In this document: one piece after another, positions 1 through 6,690 of the stretch
Layout of the letters: every line of letters starts with the position of its first letter
Numbering within the stretch: position 1 is the stretch's first letter
Assembly (NCBI RefSeq): GCF_902374955.1
Contig: NZ_CABKRX010000072.1
Location: forward strand, 1-7,583
From: Bacillus massilioanorexius
Lineage (GTDB): Bacteria > Bacillota > Bacilli > Bacillales > DSM-1321
DNA: 7,583 bases
Direction of reading: 5' to 3'
The notes under the pieces: model-generated
Seen by the model: only the letters and a program-made list of their open reading frames with translations
What the model was told of the DNA's origin: nothing
The model's database searches: none
Translations under genes and position numbers: made by a program

Positions 1-1284
1 TTTTAATGAAGCAAATGCTTTTTCAGCAGCTGCAATTGTTTTAGCAATATCCTCATCGCTATGTGCTGTTGATAGGAACAATCCTTCAAATTGAGAAGGT
101 GGAAGGAAGATTCCCTCATGTGCCATTTCACGATAATAAGAAGCAAAAAATTCTAGGTTAGAAGTTTTAGCTGCTTCATAATTGATGACTTTTTCATTCG
201 TAAAGAAGAAACCAATCATGGAGCCTGCACGATTAAAAGTATGAGGAATTTCATATTTTTCGGCTGCTTTACTAATACCCTCTTCTAGTAAATCACCTTT
301 TCGTCTAAATTCCACATAATCTTCAGGCGTTAATTGACTTAATGTCATATAACCACCTGTCATTGCAACGGGATTCCCAGATAGTGTACCTGCTTGATAA
401 ATTGGGCCACTTGGAGCAATATTTTTCATAATTTCTTCTTTACCACCGTATGCTCCAACAGGTAATCCTCCACCAACTACTTTTCCTAGGCATGTAATAT
501 CTGGGTCAATTCCAAAATAACCACTCGCACAATGATAATCTACACGGAAACCTGTCATTACTTCATCAAATACTAATAACGCACCGTATTGAGTAGTAAT
601 ATCACGTAAACCTTGCAGGAAGCTCGGAAGAGGAGGAACAACCCCCATATTGCCTGCAACAGGCTCAACGATGATACAAGCGATATCTTCGCCGAATTGT
701 TTGAATGCATAACGAACACTTTCAAGGTCATTATACGGAACTGTAATTGTATTCTTTGCCACACCTTCAGGTACTCCAGGACTATCCGGTAACCCTAGTG
801 TTGCAACACCTGAACCTGCTTTAATTAATAAGGAGTCCCCATGCCCATGATAGCAACCTTCAAATTTCAAGATTTTATTACGTCCTGTATACCCACGAGC
901 TAATCGTAAAGCACTCATCGTAGCTTCTGTTCCTGAAGACACCATACGAACCATTTCCATGGAAGGAATACGATCAATAATGAGCTTTGTTAATTTATTT
1001 TCTAATTCTGTTGGTGCACCAAAGCTAGTGCCTGTTTCTACGACTTTTTTCAAGGCTTCCACAACAGCTGGTTGACTGTGACCTAAAATAAGTGGACCCC
1101 ATGATAAAACGTAATCAATATATTCATTTCCATCAATATCATATATTTTTGAGCCTTGACCTCTCTCCATAAAAATTGGATCCATATCAACGGATTTGAA
1201 TGCTCGAACCGGACTATTGACACCGCCAGGCATTAAATGAATAGCTTCTTTAAAAGCAGCTCTAGATTTATCATAACAACGCAT
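1..1284 (-). CDS. hemL: Glutamate-1-semialdehyde 2,1-aminomutase, 3' end cut by window edge
   Basis: This is the PLP-dependent cytosolic aminomutase that turns glutamate-1-semialdehyde into 5-aminolevulinate, the second step of the C5 haem pathway. The frame is open from the ATG at 1284 to base 1, giving 428 codons that end ...AFASLK with no stop, so only the last few codons can be missing (B. subtilis HemL is about 430 aa). Visible family features are MPGGVNSPVRAF at about residues 18-29, the cofactor-binding SSGTEATMSALRLARG at 116-131, the DEVMTGFR stretch with Asp240, and the Schiff-base lysine Lys268 in CLGKVVGGGLPVGAYGG. The count to Lys268 agrees with the nucleotide position, so there is no frameshift. 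The start is set by AAGGAG at 1293-1298, 8 bases upstream. It is the last gene of the hem operon, 49 bases after hemB. Identification is secure; it could in principle be the GsaB paralogue, but the operon position argues for hemL. Confidence 0.97.
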   Translation of the reverse strand, partial: MRCYDKSRAAFKEAIHLMPGGVNSPVRAFKSVDMDPIFMERGQGSKIYDIDGNEYIDYVLSWGPLILGHSQPAVVEALKKVVETGTSFGAPTELENKLTKLIIDRIPSMEMVRMVSSGTEATMSALRLARGYTGRNKILKFEGCYHGHGDSLLIKAGSGVATLGLPDSPGVPEGVAKNTITVPYNDLESVRYAFKQFGEDIACIIVEPVAGNMGVVPPLPSFLQGLRDITTQYGALLVFDEVMTGFRVDYHCASGYFGIDPDITCLGKVVGGGLPVGAYGGKEEIMKNIAPSGPIYQAGTLSGNPVAMTGGYMTLSQLTPEDYVEFRRKGDLLEEGISKAAEKYEIPHTFNRAGSMIGFFFTNEKVINYEAAKTSNLEFFASYYREMAHEGIFLPPSQFEGLFLSTAHSDEDIAKTIAAAEKAFASLK

Positions 1285-1302
1285 AATAACATCTCCTTAT
1301 AG

Positions 1303-1322
1303 AAAAACCGTTGCCGGTCCTT
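1303..1322 (-). terminator. Weak hairpin between hemB and hemL, possible attenuator or processing site
   Basis: On the minus strand ACCG-GCAA-CGGT (1307-1318) forms a 4-bp GC-rich stem with a GNRA tetraloop. Two G-T wobbles and two A-T pairs can extend it, and a run of five T follows the core. It lies in the 49-base hemB-hemL gap, the longest in the operon. The core is short for an efficient terminator, and hemL has a good ribosome site just after it, so partial attenuation or an RNA-processing site is as likely as termination. No separate promoter for hemL was evident. Confidence 0.3.
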
Positions 1323-1333
1323 TTTTATTATTA

Positions 1334-2314
1334 TTAAGATAACCAACGTGCAACATCTTTTGCAAAATAGGTAATGATTAAATCTGAACCAGCACGTTTT
1401 AAACCAGTTAAAGTTTCTAAAACAATTTGTTTCTCATTCATCCAACTGTTAAGAGCAGCTGCTTTAATCATGCTATATTCTCCACTAACGTTATAAGCCA
1501 CAATTGGCAAATTGATATTATTTTTCACATCTCGGATGATATCCATATACGCTAAAGCAGGCTTCACAATCAAGAAATCTGCTCCTTCTAATAAATCAGA
1601 TTCCGCTTCACGAAGAGCTTCCATACGATTTGCAGGATCCATTTGGTATGTTTTACGATCTCCGAATTGCGGAGCTCCATTTGCCGCATCACGGAATGGT
1701 CCATAATAAGATGATGCATATTTAACTGAATACGACATAATCGGAATATCTAAATATCCTGCTTCATCTAAACCAGCTCGAATAGCAGCTACAAAACCGT
1801 CCATCATATTGGATGGTGCAATAATATCAGCACCTGCATCAACCTGACTAATGGCTGTTTTTACTAGGTATTCTAATGATTCATCATTTAAAATTTCTCC
1901 ATCTTTTACAATTCCGCAATGACCATGATCGGTATATTCACAAAGACAAGTATCTGCTACAATCAACACTTCAGGATATTTCTCTTTAATCAGACGAGTT
2001 GCTTTTTGAACTAAACCATTGTGGCTGAATGCACCCGTTCCACACTCATCTTTATCATGTTCAAAAGGAACACCAAACAAAATAAATGCTTTAATTCCTA
2101 GTGCGATTGATTCTTCAACTTCAGATAATAAATTATCTAATGATAATTGATAAATTCCAGGCATAGAAGCTATTTCATTTTTCACTTTTTCCCCATCGAT
2201 AATGAAAATAGGATAAATTAAATCTTCCTTTTGTAAAGTAGTTTCTCTTACTAAGGAACGCATAGCTTCATTTTTTCGTAAACGTCTATGTCTTGTAAAT
2301 TGAATATTTTCCAT
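1334..2314 (-). CDS. hemB: Porphobilinogen synthase (delta-aminolevulinic acid dehydratase)
   Basis: This cytosolic enzyme condenses two 5-aminolevulinate molecules to porphobilinogen. The 326-aa product has the full family length (B. subtilis HemB 324 aa). The N-terminal arm RHRRLRKNEAMRSLVRET is typical. The three zinc-ligand cysteines are present as DTCLCEYTDHGHCG (Cys123, Cys125, Cys133), so this is the zinc-dependent type and not the Asp-rich magnesium type. The two Schiff-base lysines are Lys198 in SYSVKYASSYYGPFRDAA and Lys251 in FLIVKPALAYMDII. The ATG at 2314 follows GGGGGAG at 2321-2327 with a 6-base spacer. It starts 25 bases after the hemD stop and is co-transcribed with it. Nothing is odd about the gene. 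Confidence 0.98.
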   Translation of the reverse strand: MENIQFTRHRRLRKNEAMRSLVRETTLQKEDLIYPIFIIDGEKVKNEIASMPGIYQLSLDNLLSEVEESIALGIKAFILFGVPFEHDKDECGTGAFSHNGLVQKATRLIKEKYPEVLIVADTCLCEYTDHGHCGIVKDGEILNDESLEYLVKTAISQVDAGADIIAPSNMMDGFVAAIRAGLDEAGYLDIPIMSYSVKYASSYYGPFRDAANGAPQFGDRKTYQMDPANRMEALREAESDLLEGADFLIVKPALAYMDIIRDVKNNINLPIVAYNVSGEYSMIKAAALNSWMNEKQIVLETLTGLKRAGSDLIITYFAKDVARWLS

Positions 2315-2339
2315 TTACTTCTCCCCCTATTTATTTCGC

Positions 2340-3110
2340 TTAAATTTGTTTCTTATTAAAATGTACTAAACTATGTAACAAACCTTCCATCGTATATACC
2401 TCTGCACAAATATCTACTTGTAATCCATACTGCCGGGCTGTTTTTGCTGCAATAGGTCCGATGCAAGCTATAGTCGCTGAGGATAATTGTTTATCCAATT
2501 GATACTTTTTTACAACTGACATAAAGTTATGAACTGTAGAAGAGCTCGTAAAAGTAATTATATCAAATGGAGAGTGTGACAACATGTGAATAAGCATACT
2601 TTCACTTTGTTCGGGCATCTTATTATCATACACAATGATTTCATCACAAGTACAACCACTCTTCCTCATTTGCTCTGCAATTAGATTTCGCGCTAAATTT
2701 CCTTTTACAACTAATACTTTAGAGTCAGGATGCAATAATGGGATAAATTCTTCCACAAAGCATTCCGCAACAAATTTTGATGGTGTAAATTGTGGCTTGT
2801 ATCCATAATCCGAAAGTATATCTTTCGTTTTATCACCAATAACGGCAATATGATTTCGTATAGGGGCATCTACAAATTCGAAAAAAAACTGCACACCTTT
2901 TTTACTCGTAAAAATAATCCAATCATATACGTTTAGTGACGCTAGCCTTTTTTCTTCTTCCTTTGACAGCTTACACCTTTGAAAGCCGATCATTGGAATG
3001 CTAGTTGGAATTCCTCCATATTTTTTAATTTCTTGAGCAAATCCCACGCTATCTCGCTTATCTCTCGTTATGAGTACACTTTTCCCAATTAAAAAAGAAA
3101 CTTCCTTCAT
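2340..3110 (-). CDS. hemD: Uroporphyrinogen-III synthase
   Basis: This enzyme cyclises hydroxymethylbilane, inverting ring D, to give uroporphyrinogen III, the branch point to haem, sirohaem and cobalamin. The family is poorly conserved in sequence, but the 256-aa length (B. subtilis about 262) and two-domain pattern fit: VLITRD near residue 12, DWIIFTSKKGVQFFFE at 63-78, VIGDKTKDIL at 90-99, VLVVKGN at 132-138, VYDN with Tyr161, FTSSSTVHNF at 187-196 and CIGPIAAKTA at 216-225. The start ATG overlaps the hemC stop in an ATGA tetranucleotide (3107-3110). No good ribosome site lies at normal distance; the nearest purine-rich GAAGAG is about 15 bases upstream. Translation therefore probably depends on coupling to hemC. 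Function is inferred from the weak motifs plus the invariable position after hemC. Confidence 0.95.
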   Translation of the reverse strand: MKEVSFLIGKSVLITRDKRDSVGFAQEIKKYGGIPTSIPMIGFQRCKLSKEEEKRLASLNVYDWIIFTSKKGVQFFFEFVDAPIRNHIAVIGDKTKDILSDYGYKPQFTPSKFVAECFVEEFIPLLHPDSKVLVVKGNLARNLIAEQMRKSGCTCDEIIVYDNKMPEQSESMLIHMLSHSPFDIITFTSSSTVHNFMSVVKKYQLDKQLSSATIACIGPIAAKTARQYGLQVDICAEVYTMEGLLHSLVHFNKKQI

Positions 3111-4039
3111 TCTTTTTCAGACTCTTCTTTGACAGCATCGATTAACTCTTGTCCACCTCGACTTTGAATGTTATTCGCTGCTTTCTTTCCTACCTCTACA
3201 GCATCCTTACCAGAAACTTGTTCCTTTAATATGATGGTGCCTTCTGGATTAGCTACTAAAGCTGTTAACATTACTTCGTCATCCTTCATAGTGGCATACC
3301 CTGCAATCGGTACTTGGCACCCGCCCTCCATGGCATGCAAAAATGCTCTTTCAGCCGTTACTGTCTGTTTTGTTTGCTTACATTCGAACTTTTGTAAGCC
3401 AGCTAGTAATTCTTCGTCATCTAATCTACATTCAATCGATAAGGCACCCTGTCCAACAGCCGGTAAGCAAAGAGAAGGATCTAAATATTGTGTTACAACA
3501 TCTGAACTCCAGCCTAAACGAGATAATCCAGCAGCCGCTAAAATAATCGCATCATACTCTTCTTCTTTTAATTTCGCTAGACGAGTGTCAATATTTCCAC
3601 GAATCCATTTTATTTGTAAATCGGGTCTAGTGGCTAATAATTGTGCACTTCTTCTTAAACTACTCGTTCCCACAATTGCACCTGGCTTTAATTGCTCTAA
3701 CGTTGATCCATCTTTTGAAATCAGAACATCACGATGATCCTCTCGAACAGGGATACAACCAATTGTTAGCCCTGCTGGAAGAACTGCAGGCATATCTTTC
3801 ATACTATGTACAGCCATATCAATCTCTTTCGTTAATAGCGCGTGCTCGATTTCTTTGACAAATAAACCTTTACCACCTACTTTAGATAACGTCACATCTA
3901 GGATTCGATCTCCTTTTGTCACGATTTCCTTCACTTCAAATTCAAACGGTAATCCCAAATCTTTCAATTGTTGAATAACCCAATTTGTTTGTGTAAGCGC
4001 TAGTTTACTTCTTCTTGAACCAACAATGATTTTTCTCAT
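3107..4039 (-). CDS. hemC: Hydroxymethylbilane synthase (porphobilinogen deaminase)
   Basis: This enzyme polymerises four porphobilinogen units into hydroxymethylbilane using a covalently bound dipyrromethane cofactor. The 310-aa length is normal. Visible landmarks are IIVGSRRSKLALTQT at 4-18, KGGKGLF-like KVGGKGLFVKEIE at 53-65, the catalytic aspartate Asp82 in HSMKDMP, the arginine-rich substrate loop GTSSLRRSAQL at 124-134 and RGNIDTRLAKL at 147-157, and the cofactor-attachment cysteine Cys241 in EGGCQVPIAGYA. The ATG at 4039 has a perfect AGGAGG at 4045-4050, 5 bases away, and this site overlaps the hemX TAG stop, so the two genes are tightly joined. The 3' end overlaps hemD by four bases. 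Confidence 0.98.
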   Translation of the reverse strand: MRKIIVGSRRSKLALTQTNWVIQQLKDLGLPFEFEVKEIVTKGDRILDVTLSKVGGKGLFVKEIEHALLTKEIDMAVHSMKDMPAVLPAGLTIGCIPVREDHRDVLISKDGSTLEQLKPGAIVGTSSLRRSAQLLATRPDLQIKWIRGNIDTRLAKLKEEEYDAIILAAAGLSRLGWSSDVVTQYLDPSLCLPAVGQGALSIECRLDDEELLAGLQKFECKQTKQTVTAERAFLHAMEGGCQVPIAGYATMKDDEVMLTALVANPEGTIILKEQVSGKDAVEVGKKAANNIQSRGGQELIDAVKEESEKE

Positions 4040-4048
4040 AGTATCCTC

Positions 4049-4882
4049 CTATGTGCTCCAATAATGAAAATTCGATAAGCCACTAAATAAAAAGAAATTT
4101 ATTAAAACAATTAAGAAACAAGTGATATTCCAATAAGCTAGCATTTTACCATTTACCTGCTTTCTTATTTTCACATATATTACTAGAATATAACAAAGTA
4201 AAATAACCATTGACCCTAGTATTTTAACATCAAACCAACTAACTTCTGGTAATTTGATATAAGCCCATTGAAGTCCGAGTACTAATCCAAAAAATAAAAT
4301 AGGAACCCCTATAACATTAAGAATGTACGATAATTTCTCTAGCTTAGACAAATCTCCTAACCTCATTAAACGTTTCCCCCATTTTTTTCGTTTCAATAAA
4401 TCATATTGAATCAAATATAGAATCGAAAAAACAAAGGACAAAGTGAATGTGCCATATGCTAGCAATGATATAGTGATATGAATGGAAAGTAACTCTGACA
4501 TAAGCTGTTGTGCTAAAACATGCGTTTCAATTTTAAGCGGTGCAAATGTGTGAATGACCATAACGATAAATCCAAGGACATTCGTAAAAAACACCAAAAA
4601 ATCTGTTGTAAGTATCTTATTAATAACAAGCGATAATGTAATTAAAACCCAAACATAAAAATATAATCCTTCAAACAATGTCAAAATTGGAAATCTTCCA
4701 GTTTTTACGACATAAAGACATAAAAAAATTGTTTGTAATAACCAAACAATGACAAGCAACCAGAAGGCTACTTTATTTGCCTTCCGGTTATTATGAAGAA
4801 AATCAATAAAATATAAAAGAACACTTAATGCATATAAAATAATTGTGACTTCATGTAATCTCGTAAGCGAAATATCAAACAT
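4049..4882 (-). CDS. hemX: HemX, integral membrane protein that controls HemA level
   Basis: The 277-aa product is very hydrophobic, with about eight predicted membrane helices (roughly residues 11-29, 38-57, 70-90, 95-113, 133-158, 187-208, 219-238 and 249-268). It belongs by pattern to the CcsA/ResC/CcmC-like cytochrome c assembly superfamily: GRFPILTLFEGLYF near 62-75, His135 in a helix, WAY at 206-208, a W-x-D remnant (Trp216, Asp218) and His273 near the end. A full tryptophan-rich WWD haem-handling motif is not seen. In B. subtilis HemX is not needed for haem synthesis but lowers HemA protein; the same role here is inference. I chose the ATG at 4882 because AGGAG at 4890-4894 sits 7 bases upstream. 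A TTG at 4906 in the same frame would add eight residues and overlap hemA, but lacks such a site. The gene lies between hemA and hemC, as in Bacillus. Confidence 0.92.
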   Translation of the reverse strand: MFDISLTRLHEVTIILYALSVLLYFIDFLHNNRKANKVAFWLLVIVWLLQTIFLCLYVVKTGRFPILTLFEGLYFYVWVLITLSLVINKILTTDFLVFFTNVLGFIVMVIHTFAPLKIETHVLAQQLMSELLSIHITISLLAYGTFTLSFVFSILYLIQYDLLKRKKWGKRLMRLGDLSKLEKLSYILNVIGVPILFFGLVLGLQWAYIKLPEVSWFDVKILGSMVILLCYILVIYVKIRKQVNGKMLAYWNITCFLIVLINFFLFSGLSNFHYWST

Positions 4883-4889
4883 GATTGTT

Positions 4890-4894
4890 CTCCT
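4890..4894 (-). promoter_or_regulatory. Ribosome binding site fixing the hemX start
   Basis: AGGAG, within AAGAGGAGAA, lies 7 bases before the ATG at 4882 and directly after the hemA TAA. It decides between this ATG and the in-frame TTG at 4906, which lies upstream of the site. Confidence 0.8.
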
Positions 4895-4895
4895 C

Positions 4896-6248
4896 TTATA
4901 CTTCAACTGCTATAGCTTTTAAATCATGTGCTGCTGACGTAGGAGTTTTTTGCACTTGAGATTTAGCCTTTTGTGCTTCAACTAAATTCTCAATATTAAA
5001 TGTTTGAACAAAAGCTTGAAGTGTTTCTTCCCTATTCTTTTGACCAGCAAGTTCTTTCGCATAAAGTACTGGGTCTTTCAGCATTTGATTAATAATACTC
5101 TTCGTATGCTTACTAATCACTTTATATTCCCTCTCTGTTAATTGAGGAAGTTTTCTAGATATACTCTCCATTGTTTCAGCTTGGATTATAAGCGCTTTTT
5201 CTCTTAATGCTGAAATCACAGGGACAACTCCGAGCATATTCATCCAATTGTTAAACTCTTCAATTTCCTTTTCAATCATTATTAAAATAGCTTCCGCTGC
5301 TACTTTACGTTCTTGAAGATTCGCTTCAACGATACCTTCTAAATCATCTATATCATATAAAAAGACGCTATCAATTTCCGAAAGGCTTGGGTCCAAATCT
5401 CTTGGAACTGCAATATCGACCATGAAAATTGGTCGTCCTTTTCGAATTTGATTAGCAACATCCATTAATTCTTTAGTTATTACGTACTCTTTAGAACCAG
5501 TTGATGAGATAACGATATCCGCATCAAGTAAAGCACATTGAAGTTCACGTAATTCTTTCGCTTTGCCAGAAAATCTTTCCGCTAATAATACAGCTTTTTG
5601 ATGAGTGCGATTTATTACTGAAACCTTTTTCGCTCCAGCGCTATAAAGATTTTGAATGGCAAGTTCCCCCATCTTCCCTGCTCCAATAACAAGTACATTC
5701 TTGTCATCTAAGCTTCCAAAAATCTTTTTAGCTAATTCCACAGCTGCATAACTAACGGACACAGCATTTGTATTGATTTCTGTTTCAGAATGCGCTCTTT
5801 TAGCTAATGTCACCGCTTGCTTAAATAAGTGATTAAACACTGTACCAATTGTCGTTTGATTTTGAGCAAGAGTGTAGCTTGATCGAACTTGACCGAGAAT
5901 TTGTGTTTCACCAAGTATCATCGAATTCAATCCACAGCTCACTTGAAATAAATGATCGACTGCACGATTGCCTTCATAAATAAACAGAAATGGTGCAAAT
6001 TCTTCCGTTGGTAAATCAAACCACTGAGAAAGAAACTCTTTAATATAATATCTCCCTGTATGAATTTGATCTACAACTGCATATATTTCTGTTCTATTAC
6101 ATGTAGAGATGATAACATTTTCCAAAATACTTTTCTTATTTTGTAAAGTTACCATAGCTTCTGCGAGTTCAGCTTCGTTAAATGATAATCTTTCACGAAT
6201 CTCAACAGGGGCAGTCTTATAATTTAACCCAACTGCTAGTATAAACAT
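4896..6248 (-). CDS. hemA: Glutamyl-tRNA reductase
   Basis: This NADPH-dependent enzyme reduces glutamyl-tRNA(Glu) to glutamate-1-semialdehyde, the first and usually rate-limiting step of the C5 pathway. From the ATG at 6248 the protein is 450 aa (B. subtilis about 455). The N-terminal catalytic domain shows GLNYKTAPVEIRE at 7-19 and the nucleophile Cys50 in STCNRTEIY. SMILGETQILGQVR at 109-122 and NAVSVSYAAVELAKK at 161-175 follow. The Rossmann motif GAGKMGELA (189-197) leads the NADPH domain, followed by VINRT, ISSTGS and MVDIAVPRDLDP (276-287). The C-terminal dimerisation helices contain LGVVPVISALREKA and HTKSIINQML. A GTG at 6260 would add four residues, but homologues start at the M(F/H)ILxVG position and GGGGGTG at 6260-6266 would overlap that GTG. 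It is the first gene of the operon, 13 bases before hemX. Confidence 0.98.
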   Translation of the reverse strand: MFILAVGLNYKTAPVEIRERLSFNEAELAEAMVTLQNKKSILENVIISTCNRTEIYAVVDQIHTGRYYIKEFLSQWFDLPTEEFAPFLFIYEGNRAVDHLFQVSCGLNSMILGETQILGQVRSSYTLAQNQTTIGTVFNHLFKQAVTLAKRAHSETEINTNAVSVSYAAVELAKKIFGSLDDKNVLVIGAGKMGELAIQNLYSAGAKKVSVINRTHQKAVLLAERFSGKAKELRELQCALLDADIVISSTGSKEYVITKELMDVANQIRKGRPIFMVDIAVPRDLDPSLSEIDSVFLYDIDDLEGIVEANLQERKVAAEAILIMIEKEIEEFNNWMNMLGVVPVISALREKALIIQAETMESISRKLPQLTEREYKVISKHTKSIINQMLKDPVLYAKELAGQKNREETLQAFVQTFNIENLVEAQKAKSQVQKTPTSAAHDLKAIAVEV

Positions 6249-6259
6249 CCCTACATCCA

Positions 6260-6266
6260 CACCCCC
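6260..6266 (-). promoter_or_regulatory. Probable ribosome binding site of hemA
   Basis: GGGGGTG can pair with the 16S tail segment CACCUCC with one G-U wobble. Its spacing to the ATG at 6248 is 11 bases, a little long, but it abuts or overlaps the alternative GTG at 6260, so it supports the ATG. Confidence 0.55.
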
Positions 6267-6295
6267 ATGAAAAATAACATAGTTTCCTATTTTGG

Positions 6296-6304
6296 ATTAT
6301 AACA
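6296..6304 (-). promoter_or_regulatory. Extended -10 element facing hemA (candidate hem operon promoter, proximal)
   Basis: On the minus strand TGTTATAAT is a perfect extended -10 (TG-n-TATAAT). Transcription would begin near 6289, giving a leader of about 40 bases to the hemA ATG. There is no recognisable -35 at 16-18 bases, as is allowed for extended -10 promoters. A perfect inverted repeat, ATGTA-TT-TACAT (6304-6315), lies just upstream in the -10/-35 spacer. Which of the two hem promoter candidates is used cannot be decided from sequence. Confidence 0.45.
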
Positions 6305-6321
6305 TGTATTTACATTTTATT

Positions 6322-6351
6322 TTTATAATATTCTTGAAAGTTTTTGAACAA
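6322..6351 (-). promoter_or_regulatory. Candidate sigma-A promoter facing hemA (distal)
   Basis: TTGTTC (complement 6346-6351) is followed after 17-18 bases by TTATAA/TATAAA (complement 6322-6328). Transcription would start near 6315 and leave a leader of about 65 bases. In B. subtilis the hemAXCDBL operon is repressed by PerR. Here the -10 overlaps a perfect PerR half-site ATTATAA, but the full box matches the 7-1-7 consensus at only 10 of 14 positions, so PerR control is only suggested. Confidence 0.4.
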
Positions 6352-6361
6352 CTAATGACAT

Positions 6362-6374
6362 ACTGTGCTAGTAT
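6362..6374 (+). promoter_or_regulatory. Candidate extended -10 promoter facing right
   Basis: TGTG-C-TAGTAT (6364-6374) fits the Bacillus TRTG-n-TATAAT extended -10 with one changed hexamer base (TAGTAT). A TTGAAC at 6344-6349 lies 19 bases upstream, long for a -35, and overlaps the -35 of the distal hemA promoter on the other strand. A transcript would start near 6381, leaving a leader of about 310 bases before the first rightward gene. Confidence 0.3.
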
Positions 6375-6523
6375 AAAAATAAAATCAACATAAGAACTAA
6401 CAAGCAATCACTCTATATTCTCATGATGAAAACAGATCTTGATGATTGATATTGCGATAATAATTTTCCTAAGAATTATGCAGATTTTCTAAAAAAACTC
6501 TAATCTCCACAACATTTAATTTG

Positions 6524-6541
6524 TATAATAGAACTATTGTA
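6524..6541 (+). promoter_or_regulatory. Consensus -10 within an 18-base dyad, candidate promoter/operator
   Basis: TATAATAGAACTATTGTA is an inverted repeat of two 8-base arms around AA with one mismatched pair. Its left arm begins with a perfect TATAAT preceded by TTTG. The -35 region (about 6501-6506, TAATCT) is poor, so either an activator is needed or this is not a promoter. A transcript from here would begin near 6536 and have a leader of about 155 bases to the TTG start at 6691. Confidence 0.35.
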
Positions 6542-6550
6542 TGTTAAAAC

Positions 6551-6595
6551 TGATTTTTTTACACACAATCGGCTTTTTTCAACCGATAAAAAATC
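6551..6595. repeat. Nested imperfect hairpin in the rightward leader
   Basis: The inner stem ATCGG/CCGAT encloses a 10-base loop (6568-6587). An outer arm GATTTTTT pairs with AAAAAATC immediately after the inner stem, with about 8 unpaired bases on the left side. No T-run follows the stem on either strand, so it is not a standard intrinsic terminator. It may only reflect AT-rich sequence. Confidence 0.25.
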
Positions 6596-6678
6596 TCTTG
6601 GTTTTACATATTTTAGAATGATTACTAAGTAATAATTTATCAAATCTAAATGATTTCTTCAATTATTTTGTTTGGAAA

Positions 6679-6684
6679 GAAGGG
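6679..6684 (+). promoter_or_regulatory. Ribosome binding site for the TTG-started membrane protein
   Basis: GAAGGG, within AAAGAAGGGA, lies 6 bases before TTG at 6691. No ATG or GTG in the same frame lies near, so this site fixes the unusual start. Confidence 0.65.
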
Positions 6685-6690
6685 ATATTT

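Larger units (their letters stand above)
6261..6690. other. Non-coding divergent interval between hemA and the membrane-protein genes
   Basis: This AT-rich stretch of about 430 bases has no convincing coding frame on either strand. The hemA-proximal third holds two candidate hem promoters and, on the other strand, an extended -10 facing right. The middle has a Fur-box-like sequence (6455-6469) and an overlapping inverted repeat ATAATT-8-AATTAT (6460-6479). Further right are a TATAAT inside an 18-base dyad (6524-6541), a nested hairpin (6551-6595) and a PerR-box-like sequence (6613-6627). No tRNA, rRNA, known riboswitch or repeat array was recognised. Confidence 0.7.

Noticed and set aside
573..764. 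63-codon minus-strand frame
   Set aside because: Out of frame within hemL, whose own frame is continuous and highly conserved through this region.
1512..1706. 64-codon plus-strand frame
   Set aside because: Antisense to the conserved active-site region of hemB; no start signals.
3168..3737. 189-codon open frame on the plus strand
   Set aside because: It lies wholly opposite hemC, has no ribosome site, and its low-complexity, Ser-rich product is the usual antisense shadow of a conserved gene.
3343..3858. Two short plus-strand frames (3343-3546 and 3643-3858)
   Set aside because: Both lie opposite hemC without ribosome sites or recognisable products.
4883..4906. Upstream TTG start for hemX (285 aa)
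   Set aside because: It lacks a ribosome site and overlaps hemA, while the ATG at 4882 has AGGAG at 7 bases and matches the usual HemX N-terminus.
6423..6449. Eight-codon frame MMKTDLDD as a possible leader peptide
   Set aside because: No ribosome site upstream, no run of regulatory codons, and no attenuator pairing that would use it.
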